A stretch of DNA of 64,000 bases from Oxalobacteraceae bacterium OTU3CAMAD1 (lineage in GTDB: Bacteria > Pseudomonadota > Gammaproteobacteria > Burkholderiales > Burkholderiaceae_D). How positions within the stretch are numbered: position 1 is the stretch's first letter; every line of letters starts with the position of its first letter. The notes under the pieces were generated by a model. It was not told the origin of the DNA and ran no database searches. It was given only the letters and a program-made list of their open reading frames with translations. The stretch is taken from positions 2,852,001-2,916,000 of the forward strand of contig CP099650.1 of NCBI GenBank assembly GCA_024123915.1. The letters are read 5' to 3'. This document shows, piece by piece, positions 10,965 to 20,795 of this stretch. The position numbers and the translations under genes are program-made.

Positions 10965-11690
10965 TTACTGCGCTAGTAGCAGGAAGACTGTTGGCTTCTT
11001 GTGGAAATCCGGCGCCTTGGCGCTTTTCCATTGCGCGGCGGTCTTCGTGCGGATCGTTTCCGATGCCAGGCTTAGATCCGTCGCCACGCACACCAACGTC
11101 GATGGTGCGCACGCTGCCATCAGCGCTTCCAGCATCGCCGCGTTGCGGTACGGCGTCTCGATAAACAGCTGCGTCTGTTTTTCCTTGCGCGAGCGCGTCT
11201 CCAGCTCCTTGATCCGCGTGGCGCGCTGCGCCGCGTCGGTCGGCAGATAGCCGTTGAAGGCGAAGCTCTGGCCGTTCAGGCCGCTCGCCATCACCGCCAG
11301 CAGCAGCGACGACGGACCCACCAGCGGGCGCACCGGAATATTGTGCTGGTGCGCCAGCCGTACCAGGTCGGCGCCGGGGTCGGCCACGGCCGGCACGCCG
11401 GCCTCAGACACCAACCCGCCATCGCGGCCCGCCAGCAGCGGCGCCAGCAGGCCGGCCAGCGCGTTCGCCGGCGTGTTGACGTTCAGTTCTGAGATGGTGA
11501 TCTCCTGCAGCGGCTTGGCCAGCGCGTGGTTGGCGTTGACCAGCTTGAGGAAGGCGCGGGCGGTCTTGGCGTTCTCCGCGACGAAGTAATCCAGCTGCGA
11601 GGTGATCTGCTGTACCTGTTCGGGCAGGACGGAGGAGAGCGCTTCAGTCTCGCCCAGGGTGTTCGGTATTAAAAAGAGGGTGCCGGGCAT
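10965..11690 (-). CDS. SAM-dependent methyltransferase, tetrapyrrole-methylase (RsmI-like) family
   Basis: The 241-residue protein has the RsmI-type layout: the N-terminal strand GTLFLIPNTLGE, the Gly-rich motif GRDGGLVSEAGVPAVADPG near residue 90, RPLVGPSSLLLAVMASGLNGQSFAFNGYLP near 125, and IETPYRN near 180. RsmI 2'-O-methylates C1402 of 16S rRNA. This protein is shorter than true RsmI and lacks its C-terminal domain, so its substrate is uncertain. It lies 21 bases downstream of the Maf gene on the same strand and is probably co-transcribed with it. Confidence 0.85.
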   Translation of the reverse strand: MPGTLFLIPNTLGETEALSSVLPEQVQQITSQLDYFVAENAKTARAFLKLVNANHALAKPLQEITISELNVNTPANALAGLLAPLLAGRDGGLVSEAGVPAVADPGADLVRLAHQHNIPVRPLVGPSSLLLAVMASGLNGQSFAFNGYLPTDAAQRATRIKELETRSRKEKQTQLFIETPYRNAAMLEALMAACAPSTLVCVATDLSLASETIRTKTAAQWKSAKAPDFHKKPTVFLLLAQ

Positions 11691-11711
11691 AAAAATCTGG
11701 GTTTTATTTGA

Positions 11712-12338
11712 TTAAGTGTTGAAAAAGGAAACGCCGATCTTGCGCAGCATGCCTGTCAGCGCGATCAAAGGCAAGCCGGTGAGGGCGGTCGGGTCGCTGC
11801 TGTCGATGCGTTCGAGGATGGCGATGCCGAGTGCTTCGTTCTTGGCGCTGCCGGCGCAGTCGTACGGCTGTTCGATGCGCAGGTAGGCGTCGAGCTCGGC
11901 GTCGGGAAGGTCCCGGAACTTGACGATGGTGCGGATATCCTCGACCTGCGCGGCGGTGGCAGGATCGGCCGCGCGGCCGTCCCAGACGCACAGCGCGGTG
12001 TGGAACACGACTTCGCGGCCGCGCATCTTTTGCAGCTGGGCCAGCGCGTTGGCGTGGTTGCCCGGCTTGCCGATCTGCTCGTCGTCCAATGTGGCGACCT
12101 GGTCGGAGCCGATGACGATGCAGCCGGGCAGCTTGGCGGCCACGGCGGCGGCTTTTTCACGCGCCAGGCGCAACGCCGTGGCGCTCGGCGTTTCGCCGGG
12201 CAGGGGCGCTTCGTCGATGTCGGGTATGGCGACCTCGAACGGCAGTTGTAGCCGTGATAATAATTCCTTGCGATAGGCCGAACTGGAGGCCAAAACGAGC
12301 CGTTGTGCGGCGATTTGAGCGGTTGCGCTTGATGTCAT
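11712..12338 (-). CDS. Maf-family nucleotide pyrophosphatase (YceF-type)
   Basis: Maf proteins hydrolyse non-canonical or modified nucleoside triphosphates; the YceF branch prefers 7-methyl-GTP. Diagnostic motifs are LASSSAYRKELLSRL near residue 15, EKAAAVAAKLPG, GSDQV near residue 77, IGKPG, and the late YDCAGSAKNEALG. The 208-residue length is normal. Divergent placement next to yceD-rpmF-plsX matches the conserved yceF-yceD-rpmF neighbourhood, supporting the YceF subgroup. ATG at 12338 starts MTSSATAQIAAQRLVL. Confidence 0.88.
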   Translation of the reverse strand: MTSSATAQIAAQRLVLASSSAYRKELLSRLQLPFEVAIPDIDEAPLPGETPSATALRLAREKAAAVAAKLPGCIVIGSDQVATLDDEQIGKPGNHANALAQLQKMRGREVVFHTALCVWDGRAADPATAAQVEDIRTIVKFRDLPDAELDAYLRIEQPYDCAGSAKNEALGIAILERIDSSDPTALTGLPLIALTGMLRKIGVSFFNT

Positions 12339-12474
12339 AGGGGGAATGTTATATGCTCTGTCGCCGGCTTGGAGAGCGACGGAAAAAGACGAAAAACAGG
12401 AAAAAGCCGCGCAGGCTTTGACTTGATGCCGAAAACCCTGTTATTATCGCAGGTTTTCCGGGGAATTTTCTGTA

Positions 12475-12972
12475 ATGAATGCTATTGTCATCGACGCTTT
12501 TGAGTTTTGTCGGAGCAACGGCAGCCAGCAAGGCGTGACGCCTGTTGCCGAAATGACCCGCCTGACCAAGGATTGTGCCGATACCTCGGGCGCCATCACC
12601 TGGAAGGTCGAAGGAGGCACCGGCAAGATGGGCTTCCCGCAGTTGAAGCTGTCGGTCGCCGGCACCGTGCAATTGGTCTGCCAGCGCTGCCTGACCCCAT
12701 ACGCCCACACCATCGATTCGTCGACGCTGTTGATGCTGGGTAAGGACGATCAGCAGGCGGATGAAATCGAAGAAATGATCGACGACGAAACGATCGACGT
12801 GATCGTCGGTAGCCGCACCATGGCGGTGGCGGATCTGGTGGAGGACGAAGCGCTGCTGGCCCTGCCGCATACGCCGAAACATGATGTCTGCCCCGACAAC
12901 GCCCTGCTGGACAAGGCAAAAAGCGAGAAAATCTCGCCGTTCGACGCCCTCAAGGGCCTCAAATCCGAATAA
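12475..12972 (+). CDS. yceD: DUF177/YceD family protein
   Basis: The 165-residue acidic protein contains LVCQRCLTPYAHTIDSS near residue 65 and a late CPDNALLDKAKSEKISPFDALKGLK, both typical of YceD (DUF177). The conserved pairing with rpmF has linked the family to 23S rRNA metabolism. Here it lies 196 bases upstream of rpmF. ATG at 12475 follows the low-GC stretch TTTTCTGTA, without a strong ribosome site. Cytoplasmic. Confidence 0.92.
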   Translation: MNAIVIDAFEFCRSNGSQQGVTPVAEMTRLTKDCADTSGAITWKVEGGTGKMGFPQLKLSVAGTVQLVCQRCLTPYAHTIDSSTLLMLGKDDQQADEIEEMIDDETIDVIVGSRTMAVADLVEDEALLALPHTPKHDVCPDNALLDKAKSEKISPFDALKGLKSE

Positions 12973-13168
12973 AGCAAGACCGAACAAGTAGTACGTAAAG
13001 TACGTGCCACGCACGTGTTGTAGTCGAGTATGGCAAGTCAGTAGGGCAATGTAGTAAATCTCAGTTTAACTATGCCGGTTCCGTTTTGCCGGCAGGATAC
13101 TCGATTCGCATGTATTTGCTGGTCGAATGTGTTAAAATTTTAGAACTTATGTATTAGGAGTCATTAAC

Positions 13169-13351
13169 ATGGCAGTTCAACAGAACAAGAAGTCCCCTTC
13201 GAAGCGCGGTATGCACCGTTCGCACGATTTCCTGGTTGCTCCACAACTGGGTATCGAGCCAACCACCGGCGAAACGCACCTGCGTCACCACATCAGCCCT
13301 AACGGCTTTTATCGTGGCCGTAAAGTCCTGAAAACCAAAAACGACGAGTAA
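13169..13351 (+). CDS. rpmF: 50S ribosomal protein L32
   Basis: A 60-residue basic protein beginning [20 protein letters not shown], the standard L32 N-terminus, with [21 protein letters not shown] at the end. The zinc-binding cysteines found in some L32 forms are absent, so this is a Cys-free variant as in many proteobacteria. ATG follows TTAGGAG at 13155-13161. It is followed by its own terminator-like hairpin (13380-13416). Confidence 0.97.
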   Translation: MAVQQNKKSPSKRGMHRSHDFLVAPQLGIEPTTGETHLRHHISPNGFYRGRKVLKTKNDE

Positions 13352-13379
13352 TCGACGCTTTTGCTGGACCCGGAAATAG

Positions 13380-13416
13380 GCGGTGCTGTCTTATGAAGCA
13401 TCGCTTTTTCTTTTTT
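13380..13416 (+). terminator. Intrinsic terminator after rpmF
   Basis: GCGGTGCT (13380-13387) pairs with AGCATCGC (13397-13404), with one G-U pair and a 9-base loop. TTTTTCTTTTTTC follows. It would end or attenuate transcription between rpmF and plsX. Confidence 0.75.
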
Positions 13417-13538
13417 CATCGGCTGCAATCCTCTTTTGCACACCGTCATTTTGAAACGCGTAGACCTGGGTTTCAGTGGTCCGCCGCTTGCCGCAGCTTG
13501 CCCAGACAAGGGCTGGAGCGTGGTACTGAATCAAAACA

Positions 13539-14600
13539 ATGACAATCAAAATTTCTATCGACTGCATGGGCGGAGATCACGGTCCATCGGTCACCATCCC
13601 CGCAGCTATATCCTTCGTCAAACGCGAACCAGAGGCTGAACTGATCCTCGTCGGTTTGGAAGACGTTATCCGCGCAGAACTGAAAAAACATCACGCCGAC
13701 GCGCATCCGCGCCTGTCCGTCGTGCATGCATCCGAACAAGTCACCATGGACGATCCGCTTGAAGTGGCCTTGCGCCGCAAGAAGGATTCGTCGATGCGCG
13801 TGGCCATCGAGCAGGTCAAGGGCGGCAGCGCCCAGGCTTGCGTCTCGGCCGGCAACACCGGCGCGCTGATGGCCGTCGCCCGCTACGTGCTCAAGACCAT
13901 GACCGGCGTCGACCGTCCGGCCATCTGCAGCATCATGCCGAACCAGAAGGGCGGTCCGACCTACATGCTCGACCTGGGCGCCAATGTCGATTGCGAACCG
14001 CATCACCTGCACCAGTTCGCCATCATGGGGTCGGTGCTGGTGTCGGCGATGGAAAACATCGAGCGCCCGACCCTGGGCTTGCTCAACGTCGGCACCGAGG
14101 ACATCAAGGGCAACGACGTGGTCAAGGCCACCAGCAAGCTGCTGCAGGCCGACCACGAGCGCGGCGCGCTCAACTTCTACGGCAACGTGGAAGGCAACGA
14201 CATCTTCAAGGGCACCACCGATATCGTCGTCTGCGATGGCTTCGTCGGCAACGTCACGCTGAAGGCGGTGGAGGGCGTGGCGCGCTTCTTCGCCGACACC
14301 GTCAAGACCGAATTCAAACGCACTCCGCTGACGATGCTGAGCGCCCTGATCGGCGGCGGCGCGTTAAAAGCCATCAAAAACCGGCTGTCGCCGTCGCGCT
14401 ATAACGGCGCCAGCCTGCTCGGTTTGCGCGGCCTGGTGTTCAAGAGCCATGGCGGCGCCGACGCATATTCTTTTGAATGGGCGATCAAGCGGGCGTATGA
14501 TGCTGCAAAAAATGATGTGTTGCCGCACATTTCGACGTTAATCGCCGAACTCATGCCACGCAACACGGAAACCCCGGAAGTACCAAGCTCAACTATTTAG
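13539..14600 (+). CDS. plsX: Phosphate acyltransferase PlsX
   Basis: PlsX makes acyl-phosphate from acyl-ACP for PlsY-dependent phosphatidic acid synthesis. The 353-residue protein begins [21 protein letters not shown], the family N-terminus, and contains [17 protein letters not shown] near residue 103, the central [14 protein letters not shown], and [17 protein letters not shown] near residue 230. It starts the conserved plsX-fabH-fabD-fabG-acpP-fabF order, with fabH following within 15 bases. Confidence 0.97.
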   Translation: MTIKISIDCMGGDHGPSVTIPAAISFVKREPEAELILVGLEDVIRAELKKHHADAHPRLSVVHASEQVTMDDPLEVALRRKKDSSMRVAIEQVKGGSAQACVSAGNTGALMAVARYVLKTMTGVDRPAICSIMPNQKGGPTYMLDLGANVDCEPHHLHQFAIMGSVLVSAMENIERPTLGLLNVGTEDIKGNDVVKATSKLLQADHERGALNFYGNVEGNDIFKGTTDIVVCDGFVGNVTLKAVEGVARFFADTVKTEFKRTPLTMLSALIGGGALKAIKNRLSPSRYNGASLLGLRGLVFKSHGGADAYSFEWAIKRAYDAAKNDVLPHISTLIAELMPRNTETPEVPSSTI

Positions 14601-14615
14601 TGGATGGTAGACGGC

Positions 14616-15599
14616 ATGACTTTGTACAGCAAAATAATCGGCACCGGCAGCTATCTGCCTGAGCGGCGCGTCACCAACCAGGATCTGACCGATCAGCTCG
14701 CCGCCAAGGGCATCGAGACCTCGGACGAGTGGATCGTCAGCCGCAGCGGCATCTCGGCGCGCCACTTCGCCGAGCCGGGCGAGAAGTCGTCCGACCTGGC
14801 CGTCAAGGCCGCCAAGCGCGCGCTCGACATGGCCGGCTTGCAACCCAACGATATCGACCTGATCGTCCTGGCCAGCTCGACCCCCGATTTCTTCGGCAGC
14901 TTCCCGAGCACCGCCTGCATCGTCCAGCAAAAGCTGGGCATCACCAACAACGGCGCCGCCGTTGACGTGCAGGCCGTCTGCAGCGGCTTCGTCTACGCGA
15001 TGTCGACCGCCGACGCCTTCATCCGCGCCGGCATGAACAAGAACGTGCTGGTGATCGGCTCGGAAGTGTTCTCGCGCATCCTCGATTTCAACGACCGCAC
15101 CACCTGCGTGCTGTTCGGCGACGGCGCCGGCGCCGTGGTGCTGACCGCCTCGGAAGAGCCTGGCATCCTGGCGACCGCGTTGCACGCTGACGGCCGCCAT
15201 TCCGGCATCCTGTGCATGCCCGATTCGTTCGGCGGCGCGGTGGCCGGCGAGGCCTACCTGTACATGGACGGCCCGGCGGTGTTCAAGCTGGCCGTGTCGG
15301 TGCTGGAGAAGGTCGCCCACGAGGCGCTGGAAAAATCCAATATGGCGCAGGACCAGATCGACTGGCTGATTCCGCACCAGGCCAATATCCGCATCATGAA
15401 CAGTACCGCCAAGAAGCTGGGCCTGCCGCTGGAGAAGATGGTGGTGACCGTCGATCAGCATGGCAACACCTCGGCCGCGTCGATACCGCTGGCGCTGGAT
15501 GTCGCCGTGCGCGACGGCCGTATCCAGAAGGGTCAGAACATCTTGATGGAAGGCGTCGGTGGTGGTTTCACCTGGGGCGCGGTGTTGGCGAAATTTTAA
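14616..15599 (+). CDS. fabH: Beta-ketoacyl-ACP synthase III
   Basis: FabH condenses acetyl-CoA with malonyl-ACP to start type II fatty acid synthesis. The 327-residue protein shows the thiolase-fold triad: Cys in [12 protein letters not shown] (about residue 113), His in [10 protein letters not shown] and Asn in [14 protein letters not shown]. The C-terminus [13 protein letters not shown] is canonical. ATG at 14616 gives the standard [18 protein letters not shown]; an in-frame ATG at 14604 would add four residues. It lies within the plsX-fab operon. Confidence 0.96.
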   Translation: MTLYSKIIGTGSYLPERRVTNQDLTDQLAAKGIETSDEWIVSRSGISARHFAEPGEKSSDLAVKAAKRALDMAGLQPNDIDLIVLASSTPDFFGSFPSTACIVQQKLGITNNGAAVDVQAVCSGFVYAMSTADAFIRAGMNKNVLVIGSEVFSRILDFNDRTTCVLFGDGAGAVVLTASEEPGILATALHADGRHSGILCMPDSFGGAVAGEAYLYMDGPAVFKLAVSVLEKVAHEALEKSNMAQDQIDWLIPHQANIRIMNSTAKKLGLPLEKMVVTVDQHGNTSAASIPLALDVAVRDGRIQKGQNILMEGVGGGFTWGAVLAKF

Positions 15600-15661
15600 T
15601 TGAATTAGAATTAGAGTTCTAACGGGCGTGGATGAGCCGCCTACAACCAGATGGATTTGTG

Positions 15662-16603
15662 ATGACTAAATTTGCTTTTGTATTTCCAGGCCAGGGTTCG
15701 CAGGCGATCGCGATGATGGACGGCTTCGCCGGCAATCCGGTGGTGGCACAGACCATCGCCGAGGCATCGGACGCGCTGAACTTCGACCTGGGCAAGCTGA
15801 TGGCCGAAGGCCCCAAGGAAGAGCTGGACCTGACCACCAACACCCAGCCGGTCATGCTGACCGCCGCCGTCGCCACCTACCGCGCGTGGATTGCCGCCGG
15901 CGGCCCGGTGCCGTCCATCGTCGCCGGCCATAGCCTGGGTGAATATTCGGCGCTGGTCGCCGCCGGCGTGATCGCGTTCAAGGACGCGGTGCCGCTGGTG
16001 CGCTTCCGCGCGCAAGCGATGCAGGAAGCCGTGCCGGTCGGGCAGGGCACGATGGCCGTGGTGCTGGGCCTGTCGGACGACGACGTCCGCGCCGCTTGCG
16101 CCGAGGCGGTCGCCGCCACGCCGGGTTCGGTGGTCGAGGCGGTCAACTTCAACGCGCCGGCCCAGGTGGTCATCGCGGGCGAAACCGCCGCCGTCGAGCG
16201 CGCCTGCGAGATCGCCAAGGCCAAGGGCGCCAAGCGCGCCATGAAACTGCCGGTGTCGGCGCCGTTCCACTCGTCGCTGCTCAAGCCCGCTTCGGACCGC
16301 CTGCGCGACTACATGGCCGACCTGGCTTTCTCGGCGCCGCAGATCGCGCTGATCAACAACGTCGACGTCGCCGTGCTCAACGATCCGGCCGCCATCAAGG
16401 ACGCGCTGGTGCGCCAGGCCGCCGCGCCGGTGCGCTGGGTCGAGACGATGCAGAAGGTCGCCGCCGAAGACATCACCCAGGTGGTCGAATGCGGCCCGGG
16501 CAGGGTGCTGATGGGCCTGACCAAGCGCATCGACGCCACCCTGGTGGGCGACGCCATCACCGATCAGGCTAGCCTGGACCGCATCTTGACCTCGCTCAAG
16601 TAA
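15662..16603 (+). CDS. fabD: Malonyl-CoA:ACP transacylase
   Basis: FabD moves malonyl from CoA to acyl carrier protein. The 313-residue protein contains FAFVFPGQGSQ at the N-terminus, the nucleophile motif GHSLGEYSALVAAG near residue 90, and LPVSAPFHSSLL with the catalytic His near residue 205. ATG at 15662 is preferred because it gives the family N-terminus MTKFAFVF; the frame opens ten codons earlier. 59 bases separate it from fabG. Confidence 0.96.
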   Translation: MTKFAFVFPGQGSQAIAMMDGFAGNPVVAQTIAEASDALNFDLGKLMAEGPKEELDLTTNTQPVMLTAAVATYRAWIAAGGPVPSIVAGHSLGEYSALVAAGVIAFKDAVPLVRFRAQAMQEAVPVGQGTMAVVLGLSDDDVRAACAEAVAATPGSVVEAVNFNAPAQVVIAGETAAVERACEIAKAKGAKRAMKLPVSAPFHSSLLKPASDRLRDYMADLAFSAPQIALINNVDVAVLNDPAAIKDALVRQAAAPVRWVETMQKVAAEDITQVVECGPGRVLMGLTKRIDATLVGDAITDQASLDRILTSLK

Positions 16604-16662
16604 GCGGCGAAGGTAAGTCAAAGAAACTCAGGCACACTCGTTATTTACGTAGAAGGACAACC

Positions 16663-17409
16663 ATGAATTTAGCAAATCAAGTCGCTCTGGTCACGGGCGC
16701 ATCGCGCGGTATCGGCAAGGCCATCGCGCAAGAGCTGGCCCGCCAGGGCGCGCGCGTGATCGGCACCGCCACCACCGAGGCGGGCGCCGAGGCGATCAGC
16801 GCCTACCTGGCCGAGTTCGGCGCCGAGGCGGGCAAGGGCATGGTCCTGAACGTGACCGACGCCGCGCGCTGCGCCGCCGTCATCGACGAGATCACCAAAA
16901 CGGTCGGCGCCGTGGGCATCCTGGTCAACAACGCCGGCATCACGCAGGACCAGTTGGCCATGCGCATGAAGGACGAGGAATGGGACAGCGTCATCGCCAC
17001 CAACCTCAGTTCCGTCGGCCGTTTGTCGCGCGCGGTACTGCGCGGCATGATGAAAGCGAAAACTGGGCGTATTATTAACATCACTTCGGTGGTGGCGTCG
17101 TCGGGCAATCCAGGCCAGATGAACTATGCCGCCGCCAAGGCCGGCGTCGAGGGCATGGGCCGCGCGCTGGCGCGCGAGATCGGCAGCCGCAACATCACCG
17201 TCAACAGTGTGGCGCCGGGCTTTATCGATACCGACATGACCAAGGCCCTGGGCGAAGAGCAACACGCGGCGCTGCTGACGCAGATTCCGCTGGCGCGCCT
17301 GGGCAAGCCGGAGGATATCGCTGCGGCGGTGGCCTTCCTGGCGTCGCCGCAAGCGGCATATATTACCGGCACCACCTTGCACGTGAATGGCGGTATGTAC
17401 ATGAATTGA
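16663..17409 (+). CDS. fabG: 3-oxoacyl-ACP reductase
   Basis: FabG is an NADPH-dependent short-chain dehydrogenase that reduces beta-ketoacyl-ACP. Visible motifs are the cofactor loop TGASRGIGKAIAQ (residue 11 on), NNAGITQDQLAMRM, ITSVVASSGNPGQMNYAAAKAG with the Ser-Tyr-Lys catalytic residues, and the C-terminal TGTTLHVNGGMYM. The 248-residue length is standard. ATG follows AGAAGGAC. Part of the fab operon. Confidence 0.97.
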   Translation: MNLANQVALVTGASRGIGKAIAQELARQGARVIGTATTEAGAEAISAYLAEFGAEAGKGMVLNVTDAARCAAVIDEITKTVGAVGILVNNAGITQDQLAMRMKDEEWDSVIATNLSSVGRLSRAVLRGMMKAKTGRIINITSVVASSGNPGQMNYAAAKAGVEGMGRALAREIGSRNITVNSVAPGFIDTDMTKALGEEQHAALLTQIPLARLGKPEDIAAAVAFLASPQAAYITGTTLHVNGGMYMN

Positions 17410-17564
17410 TGGGTTTGGGCATGAATTAATATGCCGATTCCCGTCTTTTACCAGTGATTTCGAAAGAGTTTGCAGTAAATTAGCGGCAGACATCGAAATT
17501 AGTTTTTCAGTGCGCAAACCTGATAAAATGCGCGCTTTCCGTAACAAACAAATGGAGCCATAAC

Positions 17565-17804
17565 ATGTCGGATATCGAACAACGCGTTAAGAAAATCGTC
17601 GCTGAGCAACTGGGCGTCGCAGAAGCAGACATCAAAATCGAATCCTCGTTCGTCGACGACCTGGGCGCTGACTCGCTGGACACCGTCGAGCTGGTGATGG
17701 CCCTGGAAGACGAATTCGAAATGGAAATCCCTGACGAACAGGCAGAAAAGATCACGACCGTACAGCAAGCGATCGACTACGCTACTGCACACGTCAAGGC
17801 CTGA
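17565..17804 (+). CDS. acpP: Acyl carrier protein
   Basis: A 79-residue very acidic protein with the phosphopantetheine attachment motif [18 protein letters not shown]; the modified Ser is in DSLD near residue 37. It starts [18 protein letters not shown]. The 155-base gap upstream, larger than others in this operon, is low-GC and ends with CTGATAAAATGCG. It may hold an additional promoter, as expected for the very abundant ACP. fabF begins 32 bases downstream. Confidence 0.98.
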   Translation: MSDIEQRVKKIVAEQLGVAEADIKIESSFVDDLGADSLDTVELVMALEDEFEMEIPDEQAEKITTVQQAIDYATAHVKA

Positions 17805-17835
17805 TTTACCGCCCGATCGACTTTAGGAGAATCGC

Positions 17836-19083
17836 TTGAGAGGTTCTAAAAACCGTCGTGTTGTCATTACCGGCCTGGGCGCCGTTTCCCCGATCGGCAA
17901 CAATGTTGCCGACACGTGGGCGGCGGCGCTGGAAGGCAAATCCGGTATTGCCACCATCACCAAGTTTGACGCGCAAGCTTTCAGTACCCGTTTTGCCGGT
18001 GAAGTCAAAGGCTTCAATATCGAGGACTACATCTCGGCCAAGGAAGCCCGCCATATGGATACGTTTATCCATTACGGCATGGCGGCCGGTATCCAGGCCG
18101 TGCAGGATTCCGGCGTGGTCGTGACCGAAGACAACGCCGATCGCATCGGCGTCATCATCGGTTCCGGCATCGGCGGCCTGCCGATGATCGAAGAGCAGAA
18201 GGAAGATTACGACAAGCGCGGTCCGCGCCGTATCTCCCCGTTCTTCGTGCCGGCCTCGATCATTAACATGATCTCCGGTAACCTGTCGATCAAGTACGGC
18301 ATGCGTGGCCCTAACCTGTCGATCGTGACGGCCTGCACCACCGGCCTGCACTGCATCGGCGCCGCCGCTCGTCTGATCGAGTACGGCGATGCCGACGTGA
18401 TGGTGGCCGGCGGCGCGGAATCGACCATTTCACCGCTGGGCCTGGGCGGTTTCGCCTCGGCCAAGGCGCTGTCGTCGCGCAACGACGATCCGGCGACCGC
18501 CTCCCGTCCATGGGATGCGGACCGCGACGGCTTCGTGCTGGGCGAGGGCGCCGGCGTGATGGTGCTCGAAGAGTACGAACACGCCAAGGCGCGCGGCGCC
18601 ACGATCTACGCGGAATTGCTCGGCTTTGGCATGAGCGCCGACGCGTATCACATGACCTCGCCGTTGGAAGACGGCGCCGGCGGCAGCAAGTCGGCGCAAG
18701 CCGCGTTGCGCAACGCCGGTGTCAACCCCGACCAGGTGCAGTACGTGAACGCGCACGGCACCTCGACGCCGCAGGGCGACGTGGCCGAGGTGCAGGGCAT
18801 CAAGCGCACCTTCGGCGACCACGCCAAAAAGCTGGTGGTCAACTCGACCAAGTCGTTGACCGGCCACCTGCTGGGGGGCGCCGGCGGTCTGGAAGCGGTG
18901 TTTACGGTGCTGGCGGTCCACCATCAGGTGTCGCCACCGACCATCAACATCTTCAACCAGGACCCCGCCTGCGACCTGGACTTCTGCGCCAATGTCGCCC
19001 GCCCGATGAAGATCGAGTACGCGCTGAAGAACTCGTTCGGGTTCGGCGGCACCAACGGCAGTCTGCTGTTCGGTAAAATGTAA
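17836..19083 (+). CDS. fabF: Beta-ketoacyl-ACP synthase II (TTG start)
   Basis: FabF elongates acyl-ACP by condensation with malonyl-ACP. The active-site triad is visible: Cys in [17 protein letters not shown] (about residue 167), His in [14 protein letters not shown], and His in [18 protein letters not shown]. The C-terminus [14 protein letters not shown] is canonical. The start is TTG at 17836, five bases after AGGAGA; no ATG fits the N-terminal [16 protein letters not shown]. The rare start may tune its level relative to acpP. 415 residues. Confidence 0.96.
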   Translation: MRGSKNRRVVITGLGAVSPIGNNVADTWAAALEGKSGIATITKFDAQAFSTRFAGEVKGFNIEDYISAKEARHMDTFIHYGMAAGIQAVQDSGVVVTEDNADRIGVIIGSGIGGLPMIEEQKEDYDKRGPRRISPFFVPASIINMISGNLSIKYGMRGPNLSIVTACTTGLHCIGAAARLIEYGDADVMVAGGAESTISPLGLGGFASAKALSSRNDDPATASRPWDADRDGFVLGEGAGVMVLEEYEHAKARGATIYAELLGFGMSADAYHMTSPLEDGAGGSKSAQAALRNAGVNPDQVQYVNAHGTSTPQGDVAEVQGIKRTFGDHAKKLVVNSTKSLTGHLLGGAGGLEAVFTVLAVHHQVSPPTINIFNQDPACDLDFCANVARPMKIEYALKNSFGFGGTNGSLLFGKM

Positions 19084-19255
19084 AAAAGTTTGACTTCGCG
19101 TTGAACTAAATCCGGGCTCACCTGGTCCAACCAAAGTGAGCGAGGATTCGGCGCTGGCATTCGCCAGCGCCAGAATTGCCCAGCCTTGCGCTGGCGCTTC
19201 CAAGCTGTGTTGTTTCCCCCAATTTTTTGTGTACGCGTTTTGTGGTGCTGCCGTC

Positions 19256-19684
19256 ATGTCGATTGCGGTGTCCGTCATCGTTCGCCCTTCGTCCTGCTTG
19301 CGCTTCTTGCACGCAGGGCTGTGTAGTTGCGTGACGATGTCGGGTGCCGTGTGTCCGGGCGTGCTCGCGCCGCTGCTGTGTGTGTTGGCCGGCGTGCTCG
19401 GCTGGGTGATGGGGCGTCCCTGCGGTTTCGCGCTGCAGCTTGATATATCGGGTGTCGGCAGGGTCCGGCTGGCGGTATACCAAGAACCAGGGACGGCCTT
19501 GCGCCTGCTGGATGGGTCGACCTTGTGGCCGGGCATTTTGTTGTTGCGCCTGGGTGGCGACGACGGCAGGGTGCGTTGGGTGCTGGTGCTGCCCGATGGT
19601 GTGACGCGGCCTGAGCTGCGTGCGCTGTCGCTGGCGTGCCGTTCCGTTGCTGGACGCACTGAAATAAAAACGCCAACACTGTGA
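19256..19684 (+). CDS. YgfX/CptA-like membrane protein
   Basis: The 142-residue protein has an N-terminal pair of hydrophobic stretches (about residues 20-50, MSGAVCPGVLAPLLCVLAGVLGW) and a soluble C-terminal half with RLLDGSTLWPGILLLRLGGDDGRVRWVLVLPDGVTRPELRALSLACR. That order (hydrophobic hairpin, then a Trp-containing beta domain ending in LPD and R..LR) resembles YgfX-type inner-membrane proteins. Genes of this type often sit just before rpoE. Start ATG at 19256 is uncertain; the frame is open from 19136. Family call is moderate. Confidence 0.6.
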   Translation: MSIAVSVIVRPSSCLRFLHAGLCSCVTMSGAVCPGVLAPLLCVLAGVLGWVMGRPCGFALQLDISGVGRVRLAVYQEPGTALRLLDGSTLWPGILLLRLGGDDGRVRWVLVLPDGVTRPELRALSLACRSVAGRTEIKTPTL

Positions 19685-19710
19685 ACTTCTTGCAGCGGGC
19701 TAACTCTATA
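19683..19710 (+). promoter_or_regulatory. Candidate sigma-E promoter of rpoE
   Basis: GAACTT (19683-19688), a 16-base spacer and TCTATA (19705-19710) match the RpoE pattern GGAACTT-N16-TCTRA. It overlaps the end of the preceding gene and lies 54 bases upstream of the rpoE GTG, consistent with autoregulation. Sequence inference. Confidence 0.6.
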
Positions 19711-19763
19711 GCATATATGACTACTAGATTTGGCGATGCTGCAGGCCACTGAGGAATGCAGGA

Positions 19764-20366
19764 GTGACGACAGAACGTGAGTGTGACCAGATGCTGGTCG
19801 ACCGGGTCCGGGCCGGTGACAAGCAGGCGTTTGATATGCTGGTGGCGAAGTATCAACGCCGCCTGATGCGCCTGCTGTCGCGTATCGTGCACGACCCGGC
19901 CGAGGCTGAAGATGTGGTACAAGAGACGTTTATCAAGGCGTACCGGGCGTTGCGGCATTTTCGCGGCGACTCCGCCTTCTACACGTGGCTGTACCGCATC
20001 GGCATCAATACCGCCAAGAACTTCCTGGCGACGCAGGGCCGCCGTACGCCCACGTCGACCGAAGCGGATGCGGAACAAGCGGAAGGCTTTAACGATGGAG
20101 AGCATTTACGCGACATTAATACGCCGGAATCCATGCTGGCAAGCAAACAAATCGCGCAGACGGTCAATGCGGCGATGGATGCCTTGCCTGTGGATTTGCG
20201 CACCGCGATCGCCTTGCGCGAGATCGAGGGATTGAGCTATGAGGAGATTTCAGACATCATGGCCTGTCCCATCGGCACGGTCCGCAGCCGCATATTCCGT
20301 GCCCGCGAAGTCATCGCCGAAAAATTGAAGCCTTTACTGGACATGCCGATTGACAAGCGCTGGTAA
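19764..20366 (+). CDS. rpoE: RNA polymerase sigma-E factor (GTG start)
   Basis: RpoE directs the extracytoplasmic stress response. The 200-residue protein matches E. coli RpoE closely: LVDRVRAGDKQAFDMLV, VVQETFIKAYRALRHFRGDSAFYTWLYRIGINTAKN (region 2), and LREIEGLSYEEISDIMACPIGTVRSRIFRAREVI (region 4). The GTG at 19764 lies 8 bases after GAGGA. It is followed by rseA and degP, the usual partner genes, and preceded by a sigma-E-like promoter. Confidence 0.97.
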   Translation: MTTERECDQMLVDRVRAGDKQAFDMLVAKYQRRLMRLLSRIVHDPAEAEDVVQETFIKAYRALRHFRGDSAFYTWLYRIGINTAKNFLATQGRRTPTSTEADAEQAEGFNDGEHLRDINTPESMLASKQIAQTVNAAMDALPVDLRTAIALREIEGLSYEEISDIMACPIGTVRSRIFRAREVIAEKLKPLLDMPIDKRW

Positions 20367-20456
20367 GGCAGTAATGATGGCAATTGTTGTTGGCGTCCAG
20401 AAAGTGTCGACTAGGCGGCACCAGGGTGGATGTGTTTTAAGATGGCGGGATACGCG

Positions 20457-20795
20457 ATGGATACCCAGAAAAGACTGCACGAAAACATCTCGGCGCTGGC
20501 CGATGGTGAACTGCCGCACAGCGAACGGGAGCTGGCATTCGCCGCCCTCGACACTGCGGACGGGCAGGCGGCCTGGCGCGCTTACCACCTGACCGGCGAC
20601 GTGCTGCGCGACCAGGCCGACGGCACCCTCAGCGACGGCTTCAGCGCGGCGCTGGCCGAGCGCCTGGCCGCCGAACCGGCGCACGAGCTATCCCCGTTCA
20701 CGCCCGGCGCCAGCGATCCGGCCGCGCCGCCGTTCGACGCGGAGCCGCCGTCCGAGGATCTGCCGGAGTCGCGCGCCGACGTGATTCTTCCCTGA
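20457..20795 (+). CDS. rseA: Short RseA-type anti-sigma-E protein, no membrane segment
   Basis: Residues 1-75 match the RseA N-terminal sigma-binding domain (LHENISALADGELPHSE, AAWRAYHLTGDVLRDQADGTLS). Typical RseA is about 200 residues with a central transmembrane helix and a periplasmic domain cut by DegS. This protein ends at about 112 residues in an acidic Pro-rich tail and has no hydrophobic segment. The 200 bases downstream encode no obvious continuation. No rseB follows. It may be a soluble anti-sigma factor or a truncated one. Start ATG at 20457; the frame opens at 20430. Confidence 0.8.
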   Translation: MDTQKRLHENISALADGELPHSERELAFAALDTADGQAAWRAYHLTGDVLRDQADGTLSDGFSAALAERLAAEPAHELSPFTPGASDPAAPPFDAEPPSEDLPESRADVILP

